Below are positions 17,167 through 26,052 of a DNA stretch of 64,000 bases, one piece after another. The stretch covers positions 496,940-560,939 of the forward strand of contig NZ_CH724159.1 of NCBI RefSeq assembly GCF_000153045.1, in the 5' to 3' direction. Position 1 is the first letter of the stretch, and each line of letters opens with the position of its first letter. The translations under genes and the position numbers were made by a program. The DNA is from Synechococcus sp. WH 5701 (GTDB taxonomy: Bacteria; Cyanobacteriota; Cyanobacteriia; PCC-6307; Cyanobiaceae). The notes beneath the pieces were generated by a model. That model was not told the origin of the DNA, made no database searches, and was given only the letters and a program-made list of their open reading frames with translations.

Positions 17167-18078
17167 TCAGACGGAGCCGAAGGCCACCTGACAAGCGGCA
17201 TTGAGCAGCTCCGCTTCGGCGGAGCTGCTCGGTTCGCGGCCATCCAGCAGGCCCCGGTTGCAATCAGCCGAGAGCTGGTAGGTGCTTCCATCGGCGGTCA
17301 CGGCGAAGTTGACCCCTTGGGAGCCGGAGGGCTGAACCGAGCCGTAGAGCAACTGGTAATTGGTGTTGGGCACCACGATGTAGGTGGTGTTGCTGCTCAC
17401 CGCGTTGTCGACAGCACTATTGATGATGGCTGCCGTGGCCAGGGAGGCCACACCCCATGTTGCGGCTCTGGCCCCCCACCATCCCCAGGTGGGAGACGAC
17501 CACCCGCCGTACCAACCGTGATTCCATGGCCGCGCCACGCCCCAGCCCGGGCGAGCCCAGCCGGCATTCACATTGACATTGTTGATGTTGACACGCCGAT
17601 TCGCGTCCCAGTTCACGTTCCGGTTGACATTCCGATTGACATCGCGGTTGATATTCCGGTTGACGTTCCGGTTCACATCGCGATTGACGGATCTGTTGCC
17701 GTCGCGGTTGATGTTGCGGTTTCCGCTGGTATTGATGTTCCCACGGCCGATGTTGTTGCCGCCGGAGGGCCGTTGGATCGATGGCCGCGCCGAGGGGGAC
17801 GACACCCTGTTGCTCCAGCCGCCGCTGGGACGGCTGTTGCCGCGGTTCAGGCTGGCACCACCGCCGCTGATGCCGGTGCGGGCACGGCTGCCACCACCAC
17901 GGTTGCCGCCGCCACCGCCACGACTTCCACCCCCTCCACGACCACCTCCACGGGCCACCAACTCAGGACTGATTGGTCCTTGGCTGCCACCAAGGGGTGT
18001 GTCCAGTGCCAGGGCTGCACCTGTGGGGAAGGCAAGAACGCCAGTGAGCAAGAAGCTTAAACCCGCAAGTCCTTTCAT
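17167..18078 (-). CDS. Secreted Gly-rich and Asn-Arg-Val repeat protein
   Basis: 303 residues. The signal peptide is at 1-25. A Gly/Arg-rich stretch (RGGGRGGGGSRGGGGGNRGG) lies near 43-65, and an array of NRNVNR/NRDVNR units near 118-165. After this come a Trp/Gly-rich segment (GWARPGWGVARPW) and a hydrophobic stretch (ASLATAAIINSAVDNAV). The C-terminal domain (TTYIVVPNTNYQLLYGSVQP, YQLSADCNRG) is shared by some cyanobacterial surface or periplasmic proteins. A structural or surface role is an inference. It overlaps the next gene upstream by 4 bp, so the two are probably cotranscribed. Confidence 0.7.
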   Translation of the reverse strand: MKGLAGLSFLLTGVLAFPTGAALALDTPLGGSQGPISPELVARGGGRGGGGSRGGGGGNRGGGSRARTGISGGGASLNRGNSRPSGGWSNRVSSPSARPSIQRPSGGNNIGRGNINTSGNRNINRDGNRSVNRDVNRNVNRNINRDVNRNVNRNVNWDANRRVNINNVNVNAGWARPGWGVARPWNHGWYGGWSSPTWGWWGARAATWGVASLATAAIINSAVDNAVSSNTTYIVVPNTNYQLLYGSVQPSGSQGVNFAVTADGSTYQLSADCNRGLLDGREPSSSAEAELLNAACQVAFGSV

Positions 18079-18581
18079 TTGCGCACCACATCGCAGCCGT
18101 CGTCGTAGCAGCTGGCATCGACACGTCCGTCGCTGCCGAAGTGGACCATCACATGGTTACGGTCTTTCATCAGGGCGGGGCGGTCCTGGACGACGCTGTT
18201 GAGATAATTGGGGTTGACGACACACAGATCCTTACCGTTGAAGCAAACCGTGTTGGTGGAGAAGCGGGCTTCGGCTCGCTTCAGGCTTGTCCATGACTTG
18301 GAGTCATTCGACCAGAGATCCATGCGTACGGGTTGATCACGCACCCGGACTGTCATCACTTCCCCGCCGATCTTGTGGCGGTAGAGGGTCGACTCGCCCT
18401 CATCGACCGCTTCAACAATGCAGGCTTTGGCGGGCTCGCCCTTGAGGCTGCACTGGGTGGTGAGGGTGTAGAGAACCTCGCTTTTCCCCTCGCCGGCGCT
18501 CAGGATCACCGTGGTGGTGACCGCCGCCATGGCGAGCCCGCCGCGCAACAGGCCGCGCAGCAGATGGTGACGTAATGACAT
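18075..18581 (-). CDS. Secreted hypothetical protein
   Basis: 168 residues: a signal peptide (LRGGLAMAAVTTTVILSAGE), then a soluble domain with five Cys (QCSLKGEPAKACIVEAVDEG, TVCFNGKDLCVVNP, CYDDGCDVV). Disulfides in the periplasm are likely. No named family recognised. Its stop overlaps the ATG of the Gly/Asn-rich protein (18075-18078). Confidence 0.65.
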   Translation of the reverse strand: MSLRHHLLRGLLRGGLAMAAVTTTVILSAGEGKSEVLYTLTTQCSLKGEPAKACIVEAVDEGESTLYRHKIGGEVMTVRVRDQPVRMDLWSNDSKSWTSLKRAEARFSTNTVCFNGKDLCVVNPNYLNSVVQDRPALMKDRNHVMVHFGSDGRVDASCYDDGCDVVRK

Positions 18582-18720
18582 GGAGCTGGAGTGCCTTCTT
18601 TCTTCAACCTACCAGCGGGTTTCCCAGCGAGCCCCAAGGAATTCACACTCTTCTTCATAAGCTAATGCCAAAGGCAACTTGTGCCATTGGAAAGTGATGC
18701 CCTCCATCGATCATCGGCAT

Positions 18721-18939
18721 TCAGTTCAGGGGAGACCTGTTTGCTCCGCGGCTCGCCACCAGGTAACCGCTGAGGGCCAGCAACAGCACCTTCACCAGCT
18801 CCTCCTTGACCTGATCCAGGTCGCGGATGTCCAGCAGGGCGATGCCGATCAGGTCGAGGTCGATCCCGGAGACGACTCCCCCCCAGCAGGTGCCCACGGC
18901 GGGATGGCAACGGTCAGGAGCAGAACCTGCGGGGAACAT
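18721..18939 (-). CDS. Possible small membrane protein or C-terminal remnant
   Basis: The open frame contains GIDLDLIGIALLDIRDLDQV, then KEELVKVLLLALSGYLVASR, which looks like real coding sequence with one membrane helix. The N-terminal 20 codons look arbitrary. It may be the end of a larger lost gene or a genuine small protein with an internal start. No family recognised. Confidence 0.35.
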   Translation of the reverse strand: MFPAGSAPDRCHPAVGTCWGGVVSGIDLDLIGIALLDIRDLDQVKEELVKVLLLALSGYLVASRGANRSPLN

Positions 18940-18979
18940 CTGCCTTGGTCTGTACTGCCAGTCCCCCTACGATTCGGCC

Positions 18980-19135
18980 ATGCCCAAATCTCAGCCCATC
19001 CCCGAGCTCAGCCATCTCCCTCAGGACTCCAGCCAACTGGGCAGCACACGGCCCAGCCGCCGCGAGGAGCCCGGGGCGTCGGGTCAACGCAAGCGCTATC
19101 TCGCCTCCCTGGAGGCGACTGATCAAGCGAGCTGA
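18980..19135 (+). CDS. Small basic hypothetical protein
   Basis: 51 residues from the ATG at 18980 (MPKSQPIPELSHLPQDSSQ). Polar and Pro/Ser-rich with a basic RREEPGASGQRKRYLASLE end, and probably unstructured. No family recognised. Convergent with the small membrane protein that follows. Confidence 0.45.
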   Translation: MPKSQPIPELSHLPQDSSQLGSTRPSRREEPGASGQRKRYLASLEATDQAS

Positions 19136-19155
19136 GGGAGATCAGGCCCGGCTCG

Positions 19156-19287
19156 TCAGCCTCCCGGCAGCGGTGAGCTGAAGAAACCAAGCGAATTCAG
19201 CCATAACCCCAGTAGCAGCAGTGGCAGAAACACCGCACCGGCGATCTGAAGTTTCACGGTGGTGGCGGACCGTTCCTTGGGGGCCAT
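19156..19287 (-). CDS. Small single-helix membrane protein
   Basis: 43 residues from the ATG at 19287: a short basic N terminus (MAPKERSATTVKLQ), one membrane helix (IAGAVFLPLLLLGLWLNSLG) and a short tail. The frame stays open to 19347, so the start is not certain. Proteins of this plan are common in cyanobacteria as photosystem or respiratory accessory subunits, but I cannot assign this one. Confidence 0.5.
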   Translation of the reverse strand: MAPKERSATTVKLQIAGAVFLPLLLLGLWLNSLGFFSSPLPGG

Positions 19288-19340
19288 GGCAGCGGCGAAG
19301 CCGTGGTGAGCAGCCATCCTGGAGCACCCGCTGAGCCTGG

Positions 19341-20276
19341 ATGTCACTTGCCGCCCCAGCCGAGCAGCCGGGCCTGCCGCCCTTGCCGCCGCTGCCGTCG
19401 CTGCGTCTGGCGGTCGTCGGCCACGTGGAGTGGGTCAGCTTTGTGGTGGTGGAGCACCTGCCGTCGGCCGGTCAGATCCAGCACGCGCTCGAAACACTGG
19501 AGCAACCTGCCGGTGGCGGTGCTGTGGTGGCCGCCCAGTTCGCCAGGCTCACGAACCAACCGGTGGCCTTCTTCACGGCCCTGGGCCGCGATGCCCTTGG
19601 CGAGCGGGCTGCCGCTGAGCTGCGGGCCATGGGACTGGAGCTGCATGTGGCCTGGCGCGAGGCCCCAACCCGCCGGGCGATCACCTTTGTGGAGGCCAGC
19701 GGGGAGCGCACCATCACCGTGATCGGCGAGCGGCTCGCGCCCGCCGCCAGCGATCCCCTGCCCTGGGCGGAGCTGGCTGCCTGCGACGGTGTGTTCGTGA
19801 CCGCCGCCGATCCGGCCGCCCTGCGGCTGGCACGCCGGGCGCGGCTGCTGGCGGCCACCCCCCGGGTGCGCCTGCCGGTGCTGCAGGCGGCTGCCGTGGA
19901 GCTCGACGCGCTGATCGGCAGTGCCCGGGATCCCGGCGAGCGCTATAGCGCCGGCGATCTCTGCCCCGCTCCTCACCTTTATGTAGGCACCGAAGCCGAG
20001 CAAGGGGGCTTCACCGTGCCTGGAGGTCGCTTCAGCGCGATCGAGCGTAGCCATCCCCCGGTGAATGCCTATGGTGCCGGCGACAGTTTTGCCGCGGGGC
20101 TCACGGCGGGGCTGGCAGCTGGCTGGGAGCGCTCAAGCGCCCTGGCGCTGGCCTGCCGCTGCGGAGCCGCCGCCCTCGATGGCCGCGGGGCCTATGCCTC
20201 CCAGTGGCGCGCGCCCCTCACTGGATCACCACCAGATCGTGGGTGCCGCTCTGCTCCAGCAGCGCCGCAAGGCTGA
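19341..20276 (+). CDS. PfkB-family carbohydrate kinase
   Basis: 311 residues of the ribokinase/PfkB fold. The phosphotransfer motif is seen near residue 240 as NAYGAGDSFAAGLTAGLAAG, with the catalytic base in GAGDSF. An N-terminal GGAVVAAQFARL helps bind the sugar, and VFVTAADPAALRLARRA is typical. Substrate unknown. The last 59 bp overlap the convergent L,D-transpeptidase gene. Confidence 0.85.
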   Translation: MSLAAPAEQPGLPPLPPLPSLRLAVVGHVEWVSFVVVEHLPSAGQIQHALETLEQPAGGGAVVAAQFARLTNQPVAFFTALGRDALGERAAAELRAMGLELHVAWREAPTRRAITFVEASGERTITVIGERLAPAASDPLPWAELAACDGVFVTAADPAALRLARRARLLAATPRVRLPVLQAAAVELDALIGSARDPGERYSAGDLCPAPHLYVGTEAEQGGFTVPGGRFSAIERSHPPVNAYGAGDSFAAGLTAGLAAGWERSSALALACRCGAAALDGRGAYASQWRAPLTGSPPDRGCRSAPAAPQG

Positions 20277-20778
20277 GCAGGTCGCTGCCGCGGATCAGGC
20301 CGATGCAGCCATCGGTGCCACTTTCGGGGCCCATGCCGGCACTGGGATCGTGATGGATGCCCAGGGCGCGGCGCGCCGTGGGGAACTGGGGCTCCAGCCC
20401 GATCCAGAGCACCCGCCCCAGTTCCACCGGATCTTCCGGTCTGATCTCACTGACCTCGGTGAGCCGGTAACGCCCCGCCGGCAGGGGTGCCTGGCTGCCC
20501 AGTCGGTGACGGTCGGCCTGCTGACGCGAGGCCCGACCCACCACGGCCTCGAAGCTGTAGGTCTTCTGGCCGGGAACCGTCAGCTGCAGCTGCCAGACGG
20601 GATCTCCGGTGGCGGGCAGGGTGCGTGAGCTGCGCCTGAGGCTCAGGACGCTGCCGGTCTGGGCGATGGCGCCCTCCACGGCCATCAACGTGATCGCCGC
20701 GGCGAAGGTACGGGCACAAGCCCGGGCCAAGGGCCCTGGGTGCCAAAGGCCTGTTTCAGCTCTGATTCGCCTCCCCAT
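20218..20778 (-). CDS. L,D-transpeptidase (YkuD)-like secreted protein
   Basis: 186 residues with an N-terminal hydrophobic export signal (about 18-40). The YkuD-type catalytic region is GIHHDPSAGMGPESGTDGCI, with the nucleophile Cys in GTDGCIGL and the His in GIHH. LDTs cross-link peptidoglycan or attach proteins to it. The spacing from Ser/Gly to Cys (SGTDGC) is slightly unlike the textbook S/T-HGC form, so activity is probable but not certain. The 3' end overlaps the pfkB gene. Confidence 0.72.
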   Translation of the reverse strand: MGRRIRAETGLWHPGPLARACARTFAAAITLMAVEGAIAQTGSVLSLRRSSRTLPATGDPVWQLQLTVPGQKTYSFEAVVGRASRQQADRHRLGSQAPLPAGRYRLTEVSEIRPEDPVELGRVLWIGLEPQFPTARRALGIHHDPSAGMGPESGTDGCIGLIRGSDLLSLAALLEQSGTHDLVVIQ

Positions 20779-20922
20779 CGTTCCCTTGCAGGGGGCTGGT
20801 CATAGCGGGCTTGCCAGCTCCTGCAATGGGGCCTGGACCGGAACTGACCCCAGGCCCTGCGCAGGCCGATGGAGATCTCGGCCAGGCTGGGTTCCGCCTG
20901 AGCCCCCACACGACACCAACGC

Positions 20923-21462
20923 ATGGACCCGACACTCGCTGGCACTCCTGACGCGGCCGATCTGCTGAGGATGGAGGCGATCAGTCGCAGACAGGGAGGT
21001 GCCGTTGAGGCCGCCCAGCTGATCGGCAGCTGGCGCCTGCAGCGCACCTGGCCGAGGGGATCCCAGCGGCCGGCGGATCTGGCCAGCGGGCTCCTGCGGG
21101 CCTTCGGGGCAAGGCTGGTGATCGAAGCCCCCGGCCCCGGCGAGGAGCTGGCGATCCGCAACAGCGTTCAGCTGGGGGGCGTTGAGCTCACCTTTGCCGG
21201 CCAGGCTCGGCTGGAGGGCAAGCGGCCCCTGCTGCTGTTCCGCTTCGAGCGTCTGCGTCTGGCGCTGGGCCCCTGGCGGGCCCTCGATCGTGCTCTGCCC
21301 CAGCAGCTTCCATTTGATCAGCAACGGGCCTCTGGGCTGCCCTTCTTCGCCCTGATCGGCGGCGGTGTGAACCAGGGCTGGTTGGCGGCCCGGGGCCGTG
21401 GTGGCGGTCTGGCGCTCTGGACCCTCGATCCGGCTGATGACAGGGCCCATGCGTCTGCCTAA
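20923..21462 (+). CDS. Conserved cyanobacterial hypothetical protein
   Basis: 179 residues. The region LIGSWRLQRTWPRG, then LRAFGARLVIEAP and LRLALGPWRALDRALPQQLP, resembles a lipocalin-like or PAP/fibrillin-type beta domain. That resemblance is weak. ATG start. It is followed by a small protein on the same strand. Confidence 0.6.
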   Translation: MDPTLAGTPDAADLLRMEAISRRQGGAVEAAQLIGSWRLQRTWPRGSQRPADLASGLLRAFGARLVIEAPGPGEELAIRNSVQLGGVELTFAGQARLEGKRPLLLFRFERLRLALGPWRALDRALPQQLPFDQQRASGLPFFALIGGGVNQGWLAARGRGGGLALWTLDPADDRAHASA

Positions 21463-21491
21463 ATTCGAATCAGAGCCCGGCCTCCTCGACC

Positions 21492-21647
21492 CTGAAACCC
21501 TTCCTGCAGGTTCTGTTCCTCACCTGGGTGCTGTTCCGTTGCCTCGACTGGTACGGCCGCTGGCGTGCCGTTCTGGCGAGAGACCGGCTCTCCAGTGAAT
21601 TCGCCAGGGAACTGCGGCGTCGAGGGCTGATCAGCACCTTGCGCTGA
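21492..21647 (+). CDS. Small basic membrane-associated protein, apparently with a CTG start
   Basis: The frame reads (CTG)KPFLQVLFLTWVLFRCLD, then WYGRWRAVLARDRLSSEFAR and ELRRRGLI, and ends at 21647: 51 residues with one helix and an amphipathic basic tail. It looks strongly coding and continues upstream only into non-coding-like sequence with no ATG, GTG or TTG. The first standard start (GTG, 21528) would cut the helix. I place the start at the CTG. Confidence 0.5.
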   Translation: MKPFLQVLFLTWVLFRCLDWYGRWRAVLARDRLSSEFARELRRRGLISTLR

Positions 21648-21747
21648 GGCCACGCCCGGCGCGGCGATCACTATCGGCAAAGCTCTGTCACAAGTGCTGG
21701 CGTTCAGAGGCAAGGCCCGTCAGCAGCGGCCACGCTGGAGGGAGCTG

Positions 21748-21939
21748 ATGGACCCCCTCATGCATACCCACGATCTTGAAAACCACGACAATCTCTATGC
21801 CCAGGAAATGCCGATCCAGGGCAGCGAACCTGTGATGGAAGCCCGCAGCCATGTCTCCTGGGCCGTCATCGCCATGGTGGTGATGGTGGCTGTCCTGGCT
21901 GGAGTGGCCGCCATGGGTCATGGTGGGTCGCTGGGCTGA
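21748..21939 (+). CDS. Small single-helix membrane protein
   Basis: 63 residues. The ATG at 21748 has a good ribosome-binding site (GGAGGGAG, 21738-21744) and is preferred over the ORF opening at 21694. The N-terminal half is acidic and His-rich (MHTHDLENHDNLYAQE), then one helix (VSWAVIAMVVMVAVLAGVAA), ending GHGGSLG. Function unknown. 11 bp before the MAPEG gene. Confidence 0.6.
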   Translation: MDPLMHTHDLENHDNLYAQEMPIQGSEPVMEARSHVSWAVIAMVVMVAVLAGVAAMGHGGSLG

Positions 21940-21950
21940 ATTTGAGCTCC

Positions 21951-22343
21951 ATGACCATTGCCCCCCTTCCCGGGCTCATCACCCTGCTGGCCGTGATCAC
22001 CTTTCAGGCCACTGCCATGCAGGTGGGCCGTGCGCGGCTGCGCGATGGGGTGAAGCCGCCGCTGATGACCGGACCGCCGGCCTTTGAGCGGGCCGTGCGG
22101 GTGCAGCAGAACACCCTGGAGCAGCTGGTGGTGTTCCTGCCGGCTTTCTGGTTGGCGGTCCTGGTCTCCAACGCCACTGCGGCCTCGGTGCTGGGGGCGA
22201 TCTGGGTGCTGGGTCGTGTGCTCTATGCCGTGGGCTATCTGCGGGCTCCGGAGCAGCGGGGGGCGGGATTCGCCATCAGCTTCCTCGCTTCGACAGTGCT
22301 GCTGGTGATGGCCCTGGTGGGCTGCGTGATGCGCCTGCTCTGA
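21951..22343 (+). CDS. MAPEG family membrane protein
   Basis: About 130 residues with four membrane helices. The family segment ERAVRVQQNTLEQLVVFLPA, with Asn/Glu and Gln in helix 2, and the later RVLYAVGYLRAPEQRGAGF are characteristic of MAPEG proteins, which include glutathione-dependent transferases and peroxidases. Physiological role unknown. ATG at 21951 preferred over the TTG at 21942. Confidence 0.85.
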   Translation: MTIAPLPGLITLLAVITFQATAMQVGRARLRDGVKPPLMTGPPAFERAVRVQQNTLEQLVVFLPAFWLAVLVSNATAASVLGAIWVLGRVLYAVGYLRAPEQRGAGFAISFLASTVLLVMALVGCVMRLL

Positions 22344-22404
22344 GCCCCTGGCCTACGCTCCGCTGCCAGGTTGCTGAATCCTCCTGGCCCGTCCAACGTC
22401 TTCC

Positions 22405-24075
22405 CTGAGCACCCGCCTGCGGGGCCGCGATCTTCTCGCCGATCCCTGCCTGAACAAGGGGACGGCCTTCAGCCGCCAGGAACGCCGGGCGTTCGGGCTC
22501 GAAGGCCTGCTGCCCCACGCCGTGGAGAGCCTGGAGACCCAGGTGGAGAGGCACTGGCAGGCCTTCCTCAGCCTGAGGAACGACCTGGAGAGGTTCCGCT
22601 TCGCGGTGGCCCTGCGCCAGGCGAATCTCACCCTCTTCCATCGCTTCCTGGCGGATCACATCGAGGCGGTGATGCCGATCGTGTACACCCCCACCGTGGG
22701 GGCGGCGATCCAGCGCTTCAGCCTCGATTACCGCACGCCCTCCGGCGGTGTGTTTCTGGCGGCGCCCGATCTAGAGCGGATCGAGTCGGTCTTGAGCCAG
22801 GCGGCGACCGGGCCGGTGGATCTGATTCTGATCACTGATTCGCAGGGAATTCTCGGCATCGGCGATCAGGGCATCGGCGGCATCGAGATCTGCCTGGGCA
22901 AGCTGGCGGTGTACACGCTCTGCGCCGGGCTGGATCCCGCCCGGGTGCTGCCCCTGGTGCTGGATGTGGGCACCGATCGTGTCGAGCTGCTGGAGAACCC
23001 CCTGTATCCCGGCTGGCGCCACCCGCGCCTGGATGGTCTCGACTACGACCGCTTCCTGGCCCGCAGCGTGGAGGCCCTGCAGCGCCAGTTCCCTGGTGCG
23101 CTGCTGCACTGGGAAGACTTCGGCACCGGCCATGCCCACCAGCTGCTGGAGCGGTACCGACTGCAATTGCCCAGCTTCAACGACGACATCCAGGGCACCC
23201 GCGGGGTGGCCTGCGCGGTGGTGAAAGCGGCCTCCCACGGCGCCGGCCTGCCTCTGGAGGACCACCGCATCGTGGTGTTCGGGGCTGGCACGGCCGGTTG
23301 TGGCATCGCCGAGGGGCTGGTGCGCCTGCTCACCAGGGCAGGATTGAGTGAGCCGGAGGCGCGCCGCCGCATCTGGGCGATCGACCGGGAGGGTCTGGTG
23401 CTGGCTGATCAGCCCGGCCTTTCCCCCATGGCCCTGGCGCTGGCCAGGGATCCCTCCGAGCGTTCGCTGTTCGAGCACGACACGCAGGGCCGGATCGGCC
23501 TGCTGGAGGTGGTGCGCGCGATTCAACCCACCGTGCTGATCGGCACCTCCACCGTGACCGGGGCCTTCAGCCGCGAGGTGGTGGACACGATGGCGGCGGC
23601 TGTGGAGCGGCCAATCATCCTGCCCCTCTCCAATCCCACACGCCTGGCGGAAGCGACCCCCGCTGATCTCTACGCCTGGACAGGAGGACGGGCCCTCGTG
23701 GCCAGTGGCAGCCCGTTCGAGCCGGTGAGCTGGCAGGGCAGCCTGCGCCGGATCGGGCAGTGCAACAACTGTTTCCTTTTCCCCGGCCTGGGCTTCGCCA
23801 GCGTGGCGGTGGGCGCCACCCAGGTGAGTGAGGGAATGATCGATGCCGGGCTCGACGCCCTGGCCGACCGCATTCCGGCCTTCCGGGATCCGGAAGCCCC
23901 CTTGATGCCCGAACTCACCCAGGTGCAGGCGGTGTCGCGGGCCGTGGCGGAAGCCGTGGCACTGGCGGCGGTGCACGAAGGCCTCGCCAGCCGAGCCGCC
24001 AGCGCCGAGGAGGCGATCGAGCGGCTCGATCAGGCCACCTGGACGGCGGCCTACCGGGAGCTGGAGGCGATCTGA
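22405..24075 (+). CDS. NAD-dependent malic enzyme, with a probable non-AUG (CTG) start
   Basis: Oxidatively decarboxylates malate to pyruvate. Motifs: MPIVYTPTVGAAIQRFS, the NAD-binding GAGTAGCGIAEGLV, FNDDIQGTRGVACAVVKAAS and the C-terminal FPGLGFASVAVGA. The first standard start in frame is the GTG at 22522, but the family N terminus continues upstream: RDLLADPCLNKGTAFSRQER then AFGLEGLLPHA. This stretch is in frame back to a TGA at about 22375 with no ATG, GTG or TTG. The CTG at 22405 gives 556 residues, the usual length. No frameshift is evident. Confidence 0.85.
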   Translation: MSTRLRGRDLLADPCLNKGTAFSRQERRAFGLEGLLPHAVESLETQVERHWQAFLSLRNDLERFRFAVALRQANLTLFHRFLADHIEAVMPIVYTPTVGAAIQRFSLDYRTPSGGVFLAAPDLERIESVLSQAATGPVDLILITDSQGILGIGDQGIGGIEICLGKLAVYTLCAGLDPARVLPLVLDVGTDRVELLENPLYPGWRHPRLDGLDYDRFLARSVEALQRQFPGALLHWEDFGTGHAHQLLERYRLQLPSFNDDIQGTRGVACAVVKAASHGAGLPLEDHRIVVFGAGTAGCGIAEGLVRLLTRAGLSEPEARRRIWAIDREGLVLADQPGLSPMALALARDPSERSLFEHDTQGRIGLLEVVRAIQPTVLIGTSTVTGAFSREVVDTMAAAVERPIILPLSNPTRLAEATPADLYAWTGGRALVASGSPFEPVSWQGSLRRIGQCNNCFLFPGLGFASVAVGATQVSEGMIDAGLDALADRIPAFRDPEAPLMPELTQVQAVSRAVAEAVALAAVHEGLASRAASAEEAIERLDQATWTAAYRELEAI

Positions 24076-24105
24076 AGGCCTGGGGGCCGTGCCTCCGCGC
24101 CGGCT

Positions 24106-24387
24106 TCAGAGGTCGTCTTCGACGTTGGGCTTGATCGTGCAGTCGGCGAGTGGGTAGCTGACGCAAAGCAGGGCGAAGCCTTCGCCGATCTGATCGTCGT
24201 CGAGGAAGCTCTGATCCGACTGGTCAACGCTGCCGGAGAGGATCTTGCCGGCGCAGGTGCTGCAGGCCCCGGCGCGGCAGGAGTAGGGCAGGTCGATGCC
24301 CTGCTCCTCGGCGGCATCAAGGATGTACTGGTCGTCAGGGCAACTGAACGACTTGCCGTCTTCCAGGGTGATCGTGAAGGAGGCCAT
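24106..24387 (-). CDS. petF: Plant-type [2Fe-2S] ferredoxin
   Basis: 93 residues. The cluster motif is [13 protein letters not shown] (CX4CX2C), with the fourth Cys in [16 protein letters not shown]. Acidic surface patches are typical of photosynthetic ferredoxins that take electrons from photosystem I. The ATG at 24387 is preferred; the frame extends upstream but that part is not ferredoxin-like. It is convergent with malic enzyme, and the intergenic gap is only 30 bp. Confidence 0.95.
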   Translation of the reverse strand: MASFTITLEDGKSFSCPDDQYILDAAEEQGIDLPYSCRAGACSTCAGKILSGSVDQSDQSFLDDDQIGEGFALLCVSYPLADCTIKPNVEDDL

Positions 24388-24595
24388 GGCTGGGAACAGC
24401 TCAGAGTTGCCCACACTTGCTAGGCAACGCATGACCGCTTTGGGGTAGCCCTCGTGACAGTGGGCCGCCATCGCCGCGGCAGACAGGGCGGAACCAGTGC
24501 CTGTGTGGTGGCTTGAACACAACGTTCACTGCTGACTTGCGTCCCTCCAGCGCCCTGACCATCAATAGAGAGAGTGAGAGCCGCTGGAGTCGTCT

Positions 24596-25755
<1,160 letters not shown>

Positions 25756-25759
<4 letters not shown>

Positions 25760-26052
25760 GCAGTCATCTCAGTGGCACCGCCGCCCTCTGGGTGCTCGTG
25801 CTCGGCAGCCTGCTGGGGCTGGAACTGATCGGCAAGGTGCCTCCCACCCTGCACACCCCGTTGATGTCAGGAGCCAATGCCATCAGCGGCATCACCTTGC
25901 TGGCGGCCCTGGCCCTGATCGGTCAGGCCCCGACCCCAGCCCTGAAGCTGATCGGTGCCGTCGCCCTGGGGTTTGCCCTCTTCAACGTGGTGGGTGGATT
26001 TCTCGTGACGGATCGGATGCTGGCGATGTTCCGCCGCAGGGAGGCGAACTGA
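25756..26052 (+). CDS. pntAB: NAD(P) transhydrogenase, alpha subunit part 2 (membrane domain)
   Basis: 98 residues with three or four helices. VLGSLLGLELIGKVPPTLHT followed by PLMSGANAISGIT is the conserved membrane segment of PntA. It carries part of the proton channel with PntB. The gene overlaps the preceding stop by 4 bp and the pntB start by one base (TGATG), indicating translational coupling of the three subunits. The strong Shine-Dalgarno AAGGAGGTG is at 25742-25749. Confidence 0.93.
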
